Under the pieces are notes generated by a model. The model was not told where the DNA came from, did no database searches, and was given only the letters and a program-made list of their open reading frames with translations. This document shows, in pieces, positions 42,369 to 52,461 of a stretch of DNA of 64,000 nt. This DNA comes from Yoonia sp. SS1-5 (GTDB taxonomy: Bacteria; Pseudomonadota; Alphaproteobacteria; Rhodobacterales; Rhodobacteraceae). The translations under genes and the position numbers were made by a program. Location: positions 1,550,001 through 1,614,000 of the forward strand of contig NZ_CP151767.2 of NCBI RefSeq assembly GCF_038443705.2. Direction: 5' to 3'. How positions within the stretch are numbered: position 1 is the stretch's first letter; each line of letters starts with the position of its first letter.

Positions 42369-43622
42369 ATGCCGACGCTTGTGATGAAATTTGGCGGAAC
42401 ATCCGTTGCCAACCTTGACCGCATTGCACGTGCGGCCAAACGCGTGGCCGTAGAGGTCGCCAATGGCTATGATGTGATCGTGATCGTGTCGGCCATGTCG
42501 GGCAAGACCAACGAGCTGGTTGGCTGGGTTGATGAAACCTCGCCGCTTTATGATGCCCGTGAATATGACGCCATCGTCTCGTCGGGCGAGAATGTGACCG
42601 CCGGCCTGATGGCGCTGCGCTTGCAGGAAATGGATATTCCCGCCCGCAGTTGGCAGGGGTGGCAGGTGCCGTTGAAAACCAATTCCTCACATTCCAGCGC
42701 GCGGATCGAGGAAATTCCGACCGACAATATCAACGAAAAATTTGGCGAAGGCATGCGGGTTGCGGTGGTCGCGGGCTTTCAGGGCATCAGCCCCGAAGGC
42801 CGGATTACGACGCTGGGGCGCGGTGGGTCAGATACAACCGCAGTTGCCTTCGCCGCCGCATTTGATGCGGAACGCTGCGACATCTACACCGATGTCGATG
42901 GTGTCTACACCACCGATCCGCGCATCACATCCAAGGCACGCAAGCTGGACAAGATCGCGTTTGAGGAAATGCTGGAACTTGCCTCGCTTGGCGCCAAGGT
43001 CCTGCAGACCCGATCAGTCGAATTGGCCATGCGCTATAAGGTCCGGCTGCGGGTCCTGTCATCATTCGAAGAACCATCAGACAGTGCAGGCACGCTGGTC
43101 TGTGACGAGGAGGAAATCATGGAATCCAATGTTGTTGCCGGTGTGGCCTATTCCCGGGACGAGGCCAAAATGACGCTGATTTCCGTGGCTGACCGACCGG
43201 GCATCGCGGCTGCTATTTTCGGGCCACTGTCCGAGGCGGGCGTGAATGTGGACATGATCGTTCAGAACATTTCTGAAGAGGGGCGGACAGACATGACGTT
43301 TTCCTGCCCCGTTGATCAGGTCCTGCGCGCGCGCAAGGCGGTCGAGGATGCCAAGAGCAATGGCAGCATCAATTTCCACGATCTGGTGACCGATGATGGG
43401 GTCGCCAAGGTTTCGGTCGTCGGTATCGGCATGCGCAGCCATGCGGGTGTTGCGGCGCAGATGTTCAAGGCGCTGCATGACGAAGGCATCAACATCAAGG
43501 TCATCACAACATCCGAAATCAAGATTTCGGTGCTGATTGACCGCAAATATATGGAACTGGCGGTGCAGGCCCTGCATGACGTCTTCAAACTGGAGCAGGC
43601 AGCCGAGTCCGGCAGGCGTTAA
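42369..43622 (+). CDS. lysC: Aspartate kinase
   Basis: 417 aa; first step of the aspartate family pathway (Lys, Thr, Met, DAP). KFGGTSVANLDRI at the N-terminus, SSGENVTAGLMAL, LGRGGSDTTAVAFA and TDVDGVYTTDPR form the kinase domain. Two ACT domains follow from about 265 (GVAYSRDEAKMTLISVADRPGIAAAIF) and 345 (VAKVSVVGIGMRSHAGVAAQMF). A GAGGAAGTGCT leader supports the start. Feedback control by lysine/threonine through the ACT domains is likely (family knowledge). Confidence 0.96.
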   Translation: MPTLVMKFGGTSVANLDRIARAAKRVAVEVANGYDVIVIVSAMSGKTNELVGWVDETSPLYDAREYDAIVSSGENVTAGLMALRLQEMDIPARSWQGWQVPLKTNSSHSSARIEEIPTDNINEKFGEGMRVAVVAGFQGISPEGRITTLGRGGSDTTAVAFAAAFDAERCDIYTDVDGVYTTDPRITSKARKLDKIAFEEMLELASLGAKVLQTRSVELAMRYKVRLRVLSSFEEPSDSAGTLVCDEEEIMESNVVAGVAYSRDEAKMTLISVADRPGIAAAIFGPLSEAGVNVDMIVQNISEEGRTDMTFSCPVDQVLRARKAVEDAKSNGSINFHDLVTDDGVAKVSVVGIGMRSHAGVAAQMFKALHDEGINIKVITTSEIKISVLIDRKYMELAVQALHDVFKLEQAAESGRR

Positions 43623-43848
43623 CCTTTGTGCCACCCAAAAAGGGCATGTCCGTCAATGGCGTAGCGCGACCTACGCAGTTCAGTACGCCTGCATACTAAC
43701 GCCTTTGCGGTTCACTGACCGGTTTTCAGGTAGACCATCATCAAAGCACGACGTGTTAACGATAAACTCAGGTATGTGTCGCGTTTGCCTCTCCCACATT
43801 GTTCAGCGATCCCATATAGATGGAACCTGACGGGCATGGGGAGTGCAA
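43623..43848 (+). promoter_or_regulatory. Intergenic region lysC-ptsP with a small hairpin
   Basis: 226 bp without a convincing gene. A 6-bp stem, GCGTAG (43659-43664) with CTACGC (43671-43676), lies 37 nt after lysC but lacks a T-run, so termination is uncertain. The rest presumably holds the ptsP promoter; no certain -35/-10 pair is assigned. Confidence 0.35.
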
Positions 43849-46092
43849 ATGCCACATAGGCTGGAAACAGAAAGCCGCAAGTTACTTGGCCGGCTTCGCG
43901 AGGCGCTGGCCGCTGACAGCGAGGGACAGGCCCGCCTGAATAAGGTGGTCGACTTGATCGCAAACTCGATGCAGGCCGAGGTCTGTTCCATCTATCTGTT
44001 CCGCGACGCCGAAACACTGGAACTATGCGCCACGCAGGGCCTGTGTCAGGACGCCGTCCACCAGACCCGCATGCGACTTGGCGAAGGGCTTGTCGGCCAG
44101 ACTGCCAAGACGGGCCAGGTCATCAACACCGCTGATGCGCCGGCCGCCAAAGGGTTTCGCTACATGGCCGAAACCGGGGAAGAGCGGTATTCGTCCTTCT
44201 GCGGTGTTCCTATTCAGCGCCTTGGGGACGCATTGGGTGTTCTGGTCGTGCAGACCAAGGCCGCCCGGCAACTGACCCCCGATGAGGTCTACGCGCTCGA
44301 GATTGTCGCCATGGTCATCGCCGAGATGACCGAGCTTGGCGCCTTTGTCGGTGAAGGGGCCGCCTTGTCAGCCCGCCACCAGCAGCCTGTGATGCTGCGC
44401 GGATCCGTGGCGCAAGAGGGGACAAGCGAAGGTCAGGTCTTCTTGCATGAACCCCGCGTTGTCGTGACCAACCCGATTTCGGACGACCCCGACCGCGAAC
44501 TGGGCCGTTTGCGTGACGGGGTCGAAACCCTGCGCAATTCCGTCGACAGCATGCTGACCGGTGCCAGAACCGTCGACGTGGATCAAATTCAGGTTCTCGA
44601 GGCTTACCGGATGTTTGCCAACTCAGCGAGTTGGATGAAACGGATGGAGGCAGACGTGGCCAACGGCCTGTCCGCCGAGGCCGCCGTCGAAAAAGAGCAA
44701 TCGCTCGCCCGCAGCAGATTGTCGAATGCCGGTGATCCTTATCTACGGGAACGACTGCATGATCTGGATGATCTGTCCAATCGCCTGCTGCGTATTCTGA
44801 CCGGTCAGGGTGCCGACGTGGTGGCGGATATGCCCGAAAACCCGATCCTTGTTGCGCGGAATATCGGCCCCGGTGAATTGCTGGAATATGGCAAGGCCCT
44901 TAAAGGGATCGTCCTTGAAGAAGGATCGGTGGGCAGTCATGCAACCATTGTCGCCCGGGCCTGGGCCATCCCGCTTGTGATCAATGCGACTGGCGTCACA
45001 CGCGAGGCATTAACCGGCGACACGATCCTGGTGGACGGCGATCAGGGGATCGCACATCTGCGGCCGGATGATACCGTCCATGCGGCCTTCCGCGACAAGA
45101 TCGCCATGCAAACCCGGGCGCAGGAACGCTATGCGTCGATCCGGGACCTGCCGGCAGAGACGAAATGCGGCAATGTCATTTCGCTGCAGATGAATGCCGG
45201 GCTGATCGCGGATCTGCCGTCACTGGCCGGATCGGGGGCCGAGGGCGTTGGCCTGTTCCGGACAGAGCTGCAATTCCTGATCCGGAACCAGATGCCCCGC
45301 CGCTCGGAATTGTCCGCCCTCTATGCGCGGGTGCTGAAAGCCGCTGACGGGCAGCGGGTGGCATTTCGCACGCTCGATATCGGGTCGGACAAGGTCCTTC
45401 CCTATATGAAGCCTAATGATGAACCCAACCCGGCCATGGGCTGGCGTGCCATCCGGGTCGGGCTGGACAAGCCCGGTGTCTTGCGCATGCAATTGCAGGC
45501 ATTGCTGCGGGCAGCTGATGGCAAACCCCTATCGGTGATGTTTCCTTTTGTCGCCCAGATGAGCGAGTTTGAGGCCGCCAAGGCCGAAATGGACAAGGCG
45601 CTGGCCCGCGAGAAGATTTTGGGCCACGCCCTGCCCGAAACGCTGGAAATCGGTGCGATGCTCGAAACCCCATCGCTTGCCTATGCGCCTGATGCCTTCT
45701 TCCGCGAGGTGGATTTCATTTCTGTCGGCGGCAATGACCTCAAGCAGTTCTTTTTCGCTGCCGACCGGGAAAATGAACGGGTTCGCCGGCGCTATGACAC
45801 GCTGGATGTCAGCTTTCTGTCATTTCTTGCCCAAGTGGTGAAACGGTGCGCGGACAGCGGGACCCCATTGTCATTCTGTGGCGAGGATGCCGGGCGCCCG
45901 GTCGAGGCGCTTTGCCTTGCCGCGTTGGGTTTTCGCAGCCTGTCTATGCGTCCTGCCTCAATCGGGCCAGTCAAGCATCTTTTGCGCCGGGTTGATCTGG
46001 GCGAAGTGCGCAAAATCATGGATGGCGCGATTAAGAAAGGCGACCAATCGGTGCGCCGCGCCGTCGCCGATTGGCTGGTCTATCAGGTCTGA
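43849..46092 (+). CDS. ptsP: Phosphoenolpyruvate-protein phosphotransferase PtsP (EI-Ntr)
   Basis: 747-aa enzyme I of the nitrogen PTS: an N-terminal GAF domain (about 20-165), then the EI domains. The phosphorylated His lies in GSVGSHATIVARAWAIP (about His364). The PEP-binding barrel shows AEGVGLFRTELQFL, FRTLDIGSDKVLPY, GAMLETPSLAY, SVGGNDLKQFFFAADREN and SFCGEDAG. The ATG at 43849 is better placed behind GGGGAG than the GTG at 43843. It phosphorylates the NPr/PtsN pathway controlling nitrogen and K+ functions. The 3' end overlaps the convergent EcsC gene by 10 bp. Confidence 0.94.
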   Translation: MPHRLETESRKLLGRLREALAADSEGQARLNKVVDLIANSMQAEVCSIYLFRDAETLELCATQGLCQDAVHQTRMRLGEGLVGQTAKTGQVINTADAPAAKGFRYMAETGEERYSSFCGVPIQRLGDALGVLVVQTKAARQLTPDEVYALEIVAMVIAEMTELGAFVGEGAALSARHQQPVMLRGSVAQEGTSEGQVFLHEPRVVVTNPISDDPDRELGRLRDGVETLRNSVDSMLTGARTVDVDQIQVLEAYRMFANSASWMKRMEADVANGLSAEAAVEKEQSLARSRLSNAGDPYLRERLHDLDDLSNRLLRILTGQGADVVADMPENPILVARNIGPGELLEYGKALKGIVLEEGSVGSHATIVARAWAIPLVINATGVTREALTGDTILVDGDQGIAHLRPDDTVHAAFRDKIAMQTRAQERYASIRDLPAETKCGNVISLQMNAGLIADLPSLAGSGAEGVGLFRTELQFLIRNQMPRRSELSALYARVLKAADGQRVAFRTLDIGSDKVLPYMKPNDEPNPAMGWRAIRVGLDKPGVLRMQLQALLRAADGKPLSVMFPFVAQMSEFEAAKAEMDKALAREKILGHALPETLEIGAMLETPSLAYAPDAFFREVDFISVGGNDLKQFFFAADRENERVRRRYDTLDVSFLSFLAQVVKRCADSGTPLSFCGEDAGRPVEALCLAALGFRSLSMRPASIGPVKHLLRRVDLGEVRKIMDGAIKKGDQSVRRAVADWLVYQV

Positions 46093-46886
46093 GGCAAGGT
46101 TGATGCCGCAAGGACGCGGTGGAATTCTTCGGTAACTGCCGCCTCACCATGGGTGCGGGCCAATTGGCGCAAACCGAAATGCACATGCGCCAGTGCGACA
46201 TAGTAATCCATAAAGGCATAATTCGTACCGGCCCCTGCAGCCGCGCCCAGCACAGGTACCGCCTGCGAGGCGAGCTTTTGGGACAAGACAGCGGCAAACC
46301 GTGGGGCCACGCGACTGATCAAACCGTTGACCGCCGCACCCGAAAGGCTAAGCCGCGCACCAATAAATGACGTATCAATCCCGTCATCCGCCGTGCCGGG
46401 CCCGCCTGCCCCAAAGACGGCCAGACATTCCATGCGGGTTTCGGCCGAGGCCGGATCTTCGCCATAAGCGACGGCCACATTTTGCACGGCCCGGAATATC
46501 ATGGTGGTGGCGACGGGCAGTTCGGCAAGTGCCGTTGGCAATCCACCCACACCGCCAACAGCGCCGGATACCGCGCCCATCGCCTTGTGCCATCGGTCCG
46601 AGCTGACTTTTTCACCTATGCCATTGCGTGACTTGGCGGCAAGTGCATAGCTTTGGCGCAAGGCTGTGCGCGCCACATCATCGACCTGCGCGCGCACAGA
46701 GGACGGCAGCATCTTCAGCCCGTCTTCGACCTGCCCGCCGACAAAGCTGATCGCCTTCATCAAGACGCCATTGGCCTTGCGTTGTCGTGCAACAATTGCC
46801 GCAATCTGATCGCGTGCATCAGGGGTCAGCGGCACGTCACTTTCATCAACCGACAACGGGTCGGGGGCAGCATTGGTCTTTTTCAT
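46083..46886 (-). CDS. EcsC-family protein
   Basis: 267 aa matching the EcsC family: a charged N-terminus, SYALAAKSRNGIGE, AMGAVSGAVGGVGGLPTALAELPVATTMIFRAVQNVA, YGEDPASAETRMECLAVFG, and RVAPRFAAVLSQKLASQAVPVLGAAAGAGTNYAFMDYY. The Gly/Ala-rich helices suggest membrane association. In Bacillus EcsC is linked to the EcsAB transporter, but the role here is unknown. ATG at 46886 gives MKKTNAAPD. Confidence 0.85.
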   Translation of the reverse strand: MKKTNAAPDPLSVDESDVPLTPDARDQIAAIVARQRKANGVLMKAISFVGGQVEDGLKMLPSSVRAQVDDVARTALRQSYALAAKSRNGIGEKVSSDRWHKAMGAVSGAVGGVGGLPTALAELPVATTMIFRAVQNVAVAYGEDPASAETRMECLAVFGAGGPGTADDGIDTSFIGARLSLSGAAVNGLISRVAPRFAAVLSQKLASQAVPVLGAAAGAGTNYAFMDYYVALAHVHFGLRQLARTHGEAAVTEEFHRVLAASTLPQT

Positions 46887-46917
46887 GGTTTTCAGATGGT
46901 CATTCGAATGACAGATT

Positions 46918-47418
46918 TCAATCATCAGTCCGGCTAACCGGCCCGTGGACGGCATCCCAGGCACCAGGCGTGAGTGCGATCCCAAGCACTCGGTCCGGGT
47001 TGGTTGGCTGCGGCATGATCACATCCGCAAGTCGATCAAACCCGAAACGCGCATAATAGGGTGCATCGCCCACAAGCATCAGACGATGCCAGCCATCCGC
47101 CCTCGCCAAATCAAGGCAGCGTTGCATCAGCAGCGACGCAACCCCTTCCCCCTGCCGGGTCGGGTGGACAGCAATCGGCCCAAGCAGGATGGCATCCCAT
47201 TGGCCGATCCGCACCGGCCAGTTGCGCACTGCACCGGCCAGAATGCCATTGTCGTCGCGCGCCGTCAGGCACAGCGCTGCAATCGGATCAATGCCTTCAC
47301 GCAGCCGGTAGGATGACAGGGCTGATCGGCCCGGTGCAAAGCACAAATCATAAAGTGCCTCGACTTCCCACCAATCCGATGTCTCCTCGGTGGCCAAATT
47401 CATTGCGACTTGCTGCAT
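46918..47418 (-). CDS. GNAT-family N-acetyltransferase
   Basis: 166-aa acetyltransferase. The acetyl-CoA loop is visible as LGPIAVHPTRQGEGVASLLMQRCLDLARADGW (Q/R-x-x-G-x-G/A form RQGEGVA), followed by LVGDAPYYARFGF. This matches the group annotated as predicted N-acetyltransferase YhbS. ATG at 47418 has GAAAGAAGA upstream; 47403 is possible. Divergent from the flavin-reductase gene. Confidence 0.85.
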   Translation of the reverse strand: MQQVAMNLATEETSDWWEVEALYDLCFAPGRSALSSYRLREGIDPIAALCLTARDDNGILAGAVRNWPVRIGQWDAILLGPIAVHPTRQGEGVASLLMQRCLDLARADGWHRLMLVGDAPYYARFGFDRLADVIMPQPTNPDRVLGIALTPGAWDAVHGPVSRTDD

Positions 47419-47488
47419 TCTTCTTTCATCTGGCCAAGCAGGTTTCCGCAAGGTAGCCCTAGGCAAAGATAAGGAAAAGACCACCAGC

Positions 47489-48094
47489 ATGTTCTACGAG
47501 CCAAAAAACGGGCATGGCCTGCCGCATAACCCATTTAATGCCGTTGTGACCCCCCGACCTATCGGCTGGATTTCCACCCGTGGATCAGATGGGGCCGATA
47601 ATCTGGCGCCCTATTCCTTTTTCAACGCGGTCGCATATGTCCCGCCGCAGGTCATGTTTGCCTCAACCGGGGTCAAGGCCGATCAAGGCGACACCAAGGA
47701 CAGCGTCAGCAATATTCGCGACACCGGCGTCTTTGCGGTCAATATCGTGGAATACGCGATGCGCGATCAGATGAACGCCTCCTCCGGCCAGATGACTCGC
47801 GAAACCGATGAGTTCGACACCGCCGGGATAGCAAAAACGGATTGCACGACCATTGATTGCCCCCGGGTCGCGCAAGCGCCCGCAACGCTGGAATGCAAGC
47901 TGACACAGATTGTCGCGCTGCCTGGCGCCGCGAATTTTGCGGTTTTTGGCGAAGTCACCGGTATTCATCTGCGCGATGACTGCATCGTCGATGGCACATT
48001 CGACGTCACCAGATTCAACCCGCTCGCCCGATTGGGATATCGCGATTATGCGGTGATCCGTGACGTGTTCAGCCTGCAGCGCCCCGACGACTGA
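47489..48094 (+). CDS. Flavin reductase-family protein
   Basis: 201 aa of the FMN-binding split-barrel flavin reductase-like family. PHNPFNAVVTPRPIGWISTRGSDGADNLAPYSFFNAVAYVPPQVMFAS is the flavin-binding front, FAVNIVEYAMRDQMNASSG and FGEVTGIHLRDDCI follow. The extended C-terminus (DPVARLGYRDY-like: NPLARLGYRDYAVI) is typical of this longer subgroup. It could supply reduced flavin to a monooxygenase such as that at 19562, but linkage is unproven. Confidence 0.88.
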   Translation: MFYEPKNGHGLPHNPFNAVVTPRPIGWISTRGSDGADNLAPYSFFNAVAYVPPQVMFASTGVKADQGDTKDSVSNIRDTGVFAVNIVEYAMRDQMNASSGQMTRETDEFDTAGIAKTDCTTIDCPRVAQAPATLECKLTQIVALPGAANFAVFGEVTGIHLRDDCIVDGTFDVTRFNPLARLGYRDYAVIRDVFSLQRPDD

Positions 48095-48124
48095 GCCGCA
48101 TCGCGCGACAGCCGCCCAGTGCAA

Positions 48125-49762
48125 TCAATGCCCGCCGATAATCCCGGTCTTTACGCTGTAATCGACCGCCAGTTCGTAATCGGGATCATCGTCACTATCG
48201 ACGACAAGGTGGCCCGCATTTGACAACAACCTGTGGCAATCGCGGCTCAGGTGGCGCAGTTGGATAACCTTGCCCGCATCCTCGTATTTCTGGGCCACAG
48301 CCTCAATCGCTTGCAGGGCTGATTGATCAGCGACCCGACTGGCCGCAAAATCCACAATCACGACGTCGGGATCATTCTGTACGTCGAAGATTTCAGTGAA
48401 CCCATCTGCTGATCCAAAGAAAAGTGGGCCCTGAATTTCGTAGACCTGCGCACCAGCCTCGGTGCGGCTGTCGCGCTTGATCGCGTGAATGCGGGTTGCG
48501 TTCTGCCATGCATAAGCCAACGCCGACACAATGACCCCAACGACCACTGCGGTCGCCAGATCGGTTGCGACGGTGACAATCGTGACCAGGATCGTAACAA
48601 ATGCGTCGGTCCGCGGGACCTTGCGCAGGATCGTCAGCGAGTTCCACGCAAAGGTGCCGATCACAACCATGAACATCACGCCCACAAGTGCCGCCAGGGG
48701 GATTTGTTCGATCAGGCCGCTCGCAAACAGGATGAAAGCCAGCAGAAACAACGCCGCCGCAATTCCCGCCACCCGCGTGCGTCCGCCGGATTTGACGTTA
48801 ATCATGGACTGCCCGATCATCGCGCAGCCCCCCATGCCGCCGAAAAAGCCGGTCACAGTATTTGCCGCACCCTGTGCCAGACATTCCTGACTTGCGCCGC
48901 CGCGCTGGCCGGTCATCTCACCCACAAGGTTCAGGGTCAGCAGACTTTCGATCAGGCCAATCGCAGCCAGGATCAGCGCATAGGGCAAGATGATCTCGAA
49001 GGTTTCCCATGTCAGTGGGACCACCGGGATATGAAAAGGTGGCAACCCACCCTCGATCGAGGCCAGATCCCCGACAAGCGGCGTATCAAGACCAAAGCCG
49101 ATCACGATGGCCGCAACAATTGCGATCCCTGCAAGTGGTGCGGGCACAAAAGTCGTCAGGCGCGGCATCAGCCAGATGATCGCCATCGTCAGCGCGACCA
49201 GCCCCAGCATCAGATAGAGTGGCATCCCCGACAGCCATTCCCCGTTTGCCATGCCATGTCCGGCGCTTTCCGCCGTTCCCGGCACCTGAAACTGCCCGAG
49301 TTGCGCAAGAAAAATAACAATCGCAAGACCGTTCACAAAGCCGAGCATGACCGGATGCGGGACAAGCCGAATAAACTTGCCCCAGCGCATCAGGCCTACA
49401 AATATCTGGATCAACCCCATCAGGACGACGGTCGCGAACAGGTATTCAACGCCGTGCACCGCAACAAGGCTGACCATGACAACGGCCAGTGCGCCTGTCG
49501 CCCCGGAAATCATGCCCGGACGCCCGCCAAATACCGCCGTAATCAGACCAACGATAAACGCCGCGTAAAGCCCGACCAGCGGCTCAACCCCAGCCACAAA
49601 GGCAAAGGCCACGGCCTCTGGCACGAGGGCGAGCGCAACCGTCAGCCCCGATAACAGTTCGACCCGCAAGCGCCCCGGGGTCAGTGGTGCATTTGGTTCA
49701 CCAAGCGAAAGACTGTCAGCGAAACTCGCCAATAATGCGCGGGCCATCAGGTGTCCTGTCAT
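48125..49762 (-). CDS. SulP-family inorganic anion transporter
   Basis: 545-aa membrane transporter with about eleven to twelve spans and a C-terminal STAS domain (from about 440, YEIQGPLFFGSADGFTEIF, VVIVDFAASRVADQSALQAIEAVAQKYE). The front has LLSGLTVALALVPEAVAFAFVAGVEPLVGLYAAFIVGLITAVFGGRPGMISGATGA, the SulP core. Members carry sulfate, bicarbonate or other anions; which one is not evident. Start ATG at 49762 or 49747. The gene is transcribed alone. Confidence 0.9.
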   Translation of the reverse strand: MTGHLMARALLASFADSLSLGEPNAPLTPGRLRVELLSGLTVALALVPEAVAFAFVAGVEPLVGLYAAFIVGLITAVFGGRPGMISGATGALAVVMVSLVAVHGVEYLFATVVLMGLIQIFVGLMRWGKFIRLVPHPVMLGFVNGLAIVIFLAQLGQFQVPGTAESAGHGMANGEWLSGMPLYLMLGLVALTMAIIWLMPRLTTFVPAPLAGIAIVAAIVIGFGLDTPLVGDLASIEGGLPPFHIPVVPLTWETFEIILPYALILAAIGLIESLLTLNLVGEMTGQRGGASQECLAQGAANTVTGFFGGMGGCAMIGQSMINVKSGGRTRVAGIAAALFLLAFILFASGLIEQIPLAALVGVMFMVVIGTFAWNSLTILRKVPRTDAFVTILVTIVTVATDLATAVVVGVIVSALAYAWQNATRIHAIKRDSRTEAGAQVYEIQGPLFFGSADGFTEIFDVQNDPDVVIVDFAASRVADQSALQAIEAVAQKYEDAGKVIQLRHLSRDCHRLLSNAGHLVVDSDDDPDYELAVDYSVKTGIIGGH

Positions 49763-49920
49763 ATTCGGAGATTTTCCCCGCCCTAACCGACCACACCCGC
49801 GATGTCACCCCTTCAACCCGCGCCGTGACGCAATGTTGCGGCAACAGCACGGCACGTGGTCTTCACATTTGCTTCATTCCAATACAGTGTTCTGCAAACT
49901 GGTTAACGTCGGGTGCATGA

Positions 49921-50787
49921 ATGCGGACAAAGATTGCCATCATCGGGGGGTCCGGCATCTATGAGATGGATGCGCTGGAAGAGGCCGCCTGGATCACGGT
50001 CGACAGCCCATGGGGCAAACCGTCAGATGCGATCCTGACCGGGGTGCTTGACGGCGTCGATATGGCCTTTCTGCCCCGGCATGGGCGCGGGCATGTGCAT
50101 TCACCAACAGATGTGCCGTACCGGGCCAATATAGATGCGCTGAAACGGATCGGCGTGACCGACATTATCAGTGTCAGCGCTTGCGGATCCTTTCGCGAGG
50201 CACTTGCGCCCGGGGATTTTGTGATCGTCGATCAGTTTATCGACCGGACATTTGCCCGTCCGAAATCGTTCTTTGGCAGCGGCTGCGTTGCCCATGTCAG
50301 TGTGGCCCACCCCACATGCGACCGACTGTCAGACGCCTGCGCGCAGGCTGGACGCGATGCCGGGATCACGATCCATCGCGGCGGCACCTATCTGGCCATG
50401 GAAGGCCCACAGTTTTCGTCGCAGGCTGAAAGCAACCTGTACCGCCAATGGGGCTGTGATGTGATCGGCATGACCAACATGCCCGAAGCAAAACTCGCCC
50501 GCGAAGCCGAGATTTGCTATGCCTCTGTCGCCATGATCACCGATTATGACAGTTGGCATCCGGATCACGGCGCGGTTGATGTCAGCGAGGTCATCAAGAC
50601 GCTGCAAGGCAATGGGACCAAGGCCCGCGACCTGGTGGCACGGCTTCCGCAGATTTTGGGGGCCGCGCGCACGCCCTGCCCCCACGGATGTGACCGGGCG
50701 CTGGAATTTGCCGTGATGACCGCCCCCGACAAGCGTGATCCCGACCTTGTCGCAAAACTTGATGCCGTTGCTGGCCGCGTCCTTTAG
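49921..50787 (+). CDS. mtnP: S-methyl-5'-thioadenosine phosphorylase
   Basis: 288 aa; phosphorolysis of MTA to adenine and 5-methylthioribose-1-phosphate. [66 protein letters not shown], and [54 protein letters not shown] are the PNP-family blocks. The MTAP-type NMPE is present. The adenine product is used by apt 20 nt downstream, so the two form a salvage pair. Confidence 0.94.
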   Translation: MRTKIAIIGGSGIYEMDALEEAAWITVDSPWGKPSDAILTGVLDGVDMAFLPRHGRGHVHSPTDVPYRANIDALKRIGVTDIISVSACGSFREALAPGDFVIVDQFIDRTFARPKSFFGSGCVAHVSVAHPTCDRLSDACAQAGRDAGITIHRGGTYLAMEGPQFSSQAESNLYRQWGCDVIGMTNMPEAKLAREAEICYASVAMITDYDSWHPDHGAVDVSEVIKTLQGNGTKARDLVARLPQILGAARTPCPHGCDRALEFAVMTAPDKRDPDLVAKLDAVAGRVL

Positions 50788-50807
50788 CCTCTTTCAGAAA
50801 GTCCGTG

Positions 50808-51338
50808 ATGAAAACTGTCCAAGACTATATCCGCACGATTCCCGATTTCCCGCATGAAGGGATCATGTTTCGCGATGTCACCACCCTGTTCAACGATCCA
50901 CGCGGGTTTCGGATTGCGATTGATCAGCTGTTGCACCCCTATGCGGGCCAACCCATCGACAAGGTGGTCGGGCTTGAGGCGCGCGGGTTCATCCTCGGCG
51001 GTGCAATCGCCCACCAGCTTTCGCTTGGCTTTGTGCCGATCCGCAAGAATGGCAAACTGCCCGGCAAAACGATCGAGCAAAGCTACACCCTCGAATATGG
51101 TGAGGCGGTGATGGAGGTGCATGACGACGCGCTCCAACCCGGTGAGCGGGTCCTGCTGGTCGATGATCTGCTCGCAACCGGCGGCACCGCAGAGGCCGGG
51201 ATCAAGCTGATCGAGCGCATGGGCGCCCAGGTTATGGGCTGTGCCTTTGTGATTGATCTGCCCGATATCGGCGGACGCGCCAAGCTTGAGGCATTGGGCA
51301 TGGATGTGCATGCGCTTTGCCAGTTTGAAGGCGACTAG
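50808..51338 (+). CDS. apt: Adenine phosphoribosyltransferase
   Basis: 176 aa; adenine + PRPP to [59 protein letters not shown] and the PRPP loop [16 protein letters not shown] are diagnostic. GTG at 50805 and ATG at 50808 are adjacent; the ATG is used. Downstream of mtnP in the same direction, consistent with recycling adenine released from methylthioadenosine. Confidence 0.96.
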   Translation: MKTVQDYIRTIPDFPHEGIMFRDVTTLFNDPRGFRIAIDQLLHPYAGQPIDKVVGLEARGFILGGAIAHQLSLGFVPIRKNGKLPGKTIEQSYTLEYGEAVMEVHDDALQPGERVLLVDDLLATGGTAEAGIKLIERMGAQVMGCAFVIDLPDIGGRAKLEALGMDVHALCQFEGD

Positions 51339-51369
51339 GGTCGCGCCACCGGTCAGTCGTTCTTGATGC

Positions 51370-52410
51370 CTAGACCGCCAGCGGCACACCGCCTGCAAAT
51401 GCGGCCAGGATCGGGGCTGCCAATGCAAAACCGGATCGGAAGACCTCTGCCGGATCGCTCGCAAGTCCGCGCATTTTTTGCCATTCGACCATTTTGGCCG
51501 GGTCACGCAACTGACCCTCACCCGCTGCCCGCAATGTCAGCCGCCGCCTGCGTCCATCCAGAACAAGCGCGACAGGCAGATAAAAGCTCAGGATCAGCAA
51601 GGTAAAATAGATACCAGTGAACAGGGACGAGGCCGCAACCACGGCGCCAAACGCATCCTGATCCGCGGCACCAATCATCGGCAATGGCCAACGCATCCAG
51701 CTTGTTGCAAAGAAGATACCAAAGGTCAGCACCAGCCCTGACAGATAAAGCTGCCGGCGCATCCGGCGCAGGTTGCGTTCCAGATGCTGGGCTTGCTTTT
51801 CCAGATCGTCCGTTTGGGGGACATCAAGGCACAGGATCATGCCCACGATCAATGCGCCGACCCCCAGACCGGCGCAGATATTAATCATATCAAGCGTCCT
51901 GTTCAGCAAAGTAATCACCGGCTGTTCGCCACATGGCCCAAAAAGCCAGCGATCGGCGGGCGTAGCACATCCTGCAATCGTACCACGGCCCAGCGCGTTT
52001 TCGAAAAGATCCGCCCCCAGTCGATGAAAGATACGCGGCGTTTCGGGTGCGATGATATATTGCACCGTCGGCATCATCGCGAGCAAAAAAATACCCAAGA
52101 TCACCAGGATCGCGACCCGCCGTGTCTGGGGGCGCATGGGCTGCGCGATATCCCGGATCACAAGCACAAAGACCATCACGGCAAGTGCTGCAAAAACCCA
52201 GGTCGCCCCCAGGAAACGGAACCGGCCGACCGCCTCAAGCCAATCGCGCCCATCCTGAATGACCGTGGCAGGAATAGCGAGATCCATCGCCAGAAACTGG
52301 GTCGTGATGAACGCCTCTTGGGCAAAGATCAGAATGGGTACAAGCGCGATAAGGAAATATCGGGCCGGAACGTATCGCGGATTCAATTGCGCAAGCCCCT
52401 GTTGTTGCAA
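51370..52410 (-). CDS. Integral membrane protein of unknown function
   Basis: 346 aa with about six predicted spans (approximately 18-38, 66-86, 98-118, 170-195, 219-240, 255-280) and a long basic/charged linker (EKQAQHLERNLRRMRRQ) between the fourth and fifth. I do not recognise a family. The only start in a sensible place is TTG at 52410; no ATG occurs before residue 42. It follows the FAD dehydrogenase gene by 51 nt on the same strand and may be the last gene of the catabolic island's leftward operon. Confidence 0.6.
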   Translation of the reverse strand: MQQQGLAQLNPRYVPARYFLIALVPILIFAQEAFITTQFLAMDLAIPATVIQDGRDWLEAVGRFRFLGATWVFAALAVMVFVLVIRDIAQPMRPQTRRVAILVILGIFLLAMMPTVQYIIAPETPRIFHRLGADLFENALGRGTIAGCATPADRWLFGPCGEQPVITLLNRTLDMINICAGLGVGALIVGMILCLDVPQTDDLEKQAQHLERNLRRMRRQLYLSGLVLTFGIFFATSWMRWPLPMIGAADQDAFGAVVAASSLFTGIYFTLLILSFYLPVALVLDGRRRRLTLRAAGEGQLRDPAKMVEWQKMRGLASDPAEVFRSGFALAAPILAAFAGGVPLAV

Positions 52411-52461
52411 TGGAAAACCACTAGCATGGTTTGGCGCATAAAGAAAGAAATGCGCCCGGGA

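Noticed and set aside
48485..49654. A 389-codon plus-strand frame opposite the SulP transporter
   Set aside because: The product is Arg/His/Gln-rich and low in hydrophobics, as expected of an antisense shadow; the transporter on the other strand is unmistakable.
49763..49920. SAM-type riboswitch upstream of mtnP
   Set aside because: Some short GC pairs are present, but I could not assemble the conserved core or pseudoknot of any SAM riboswitch class.
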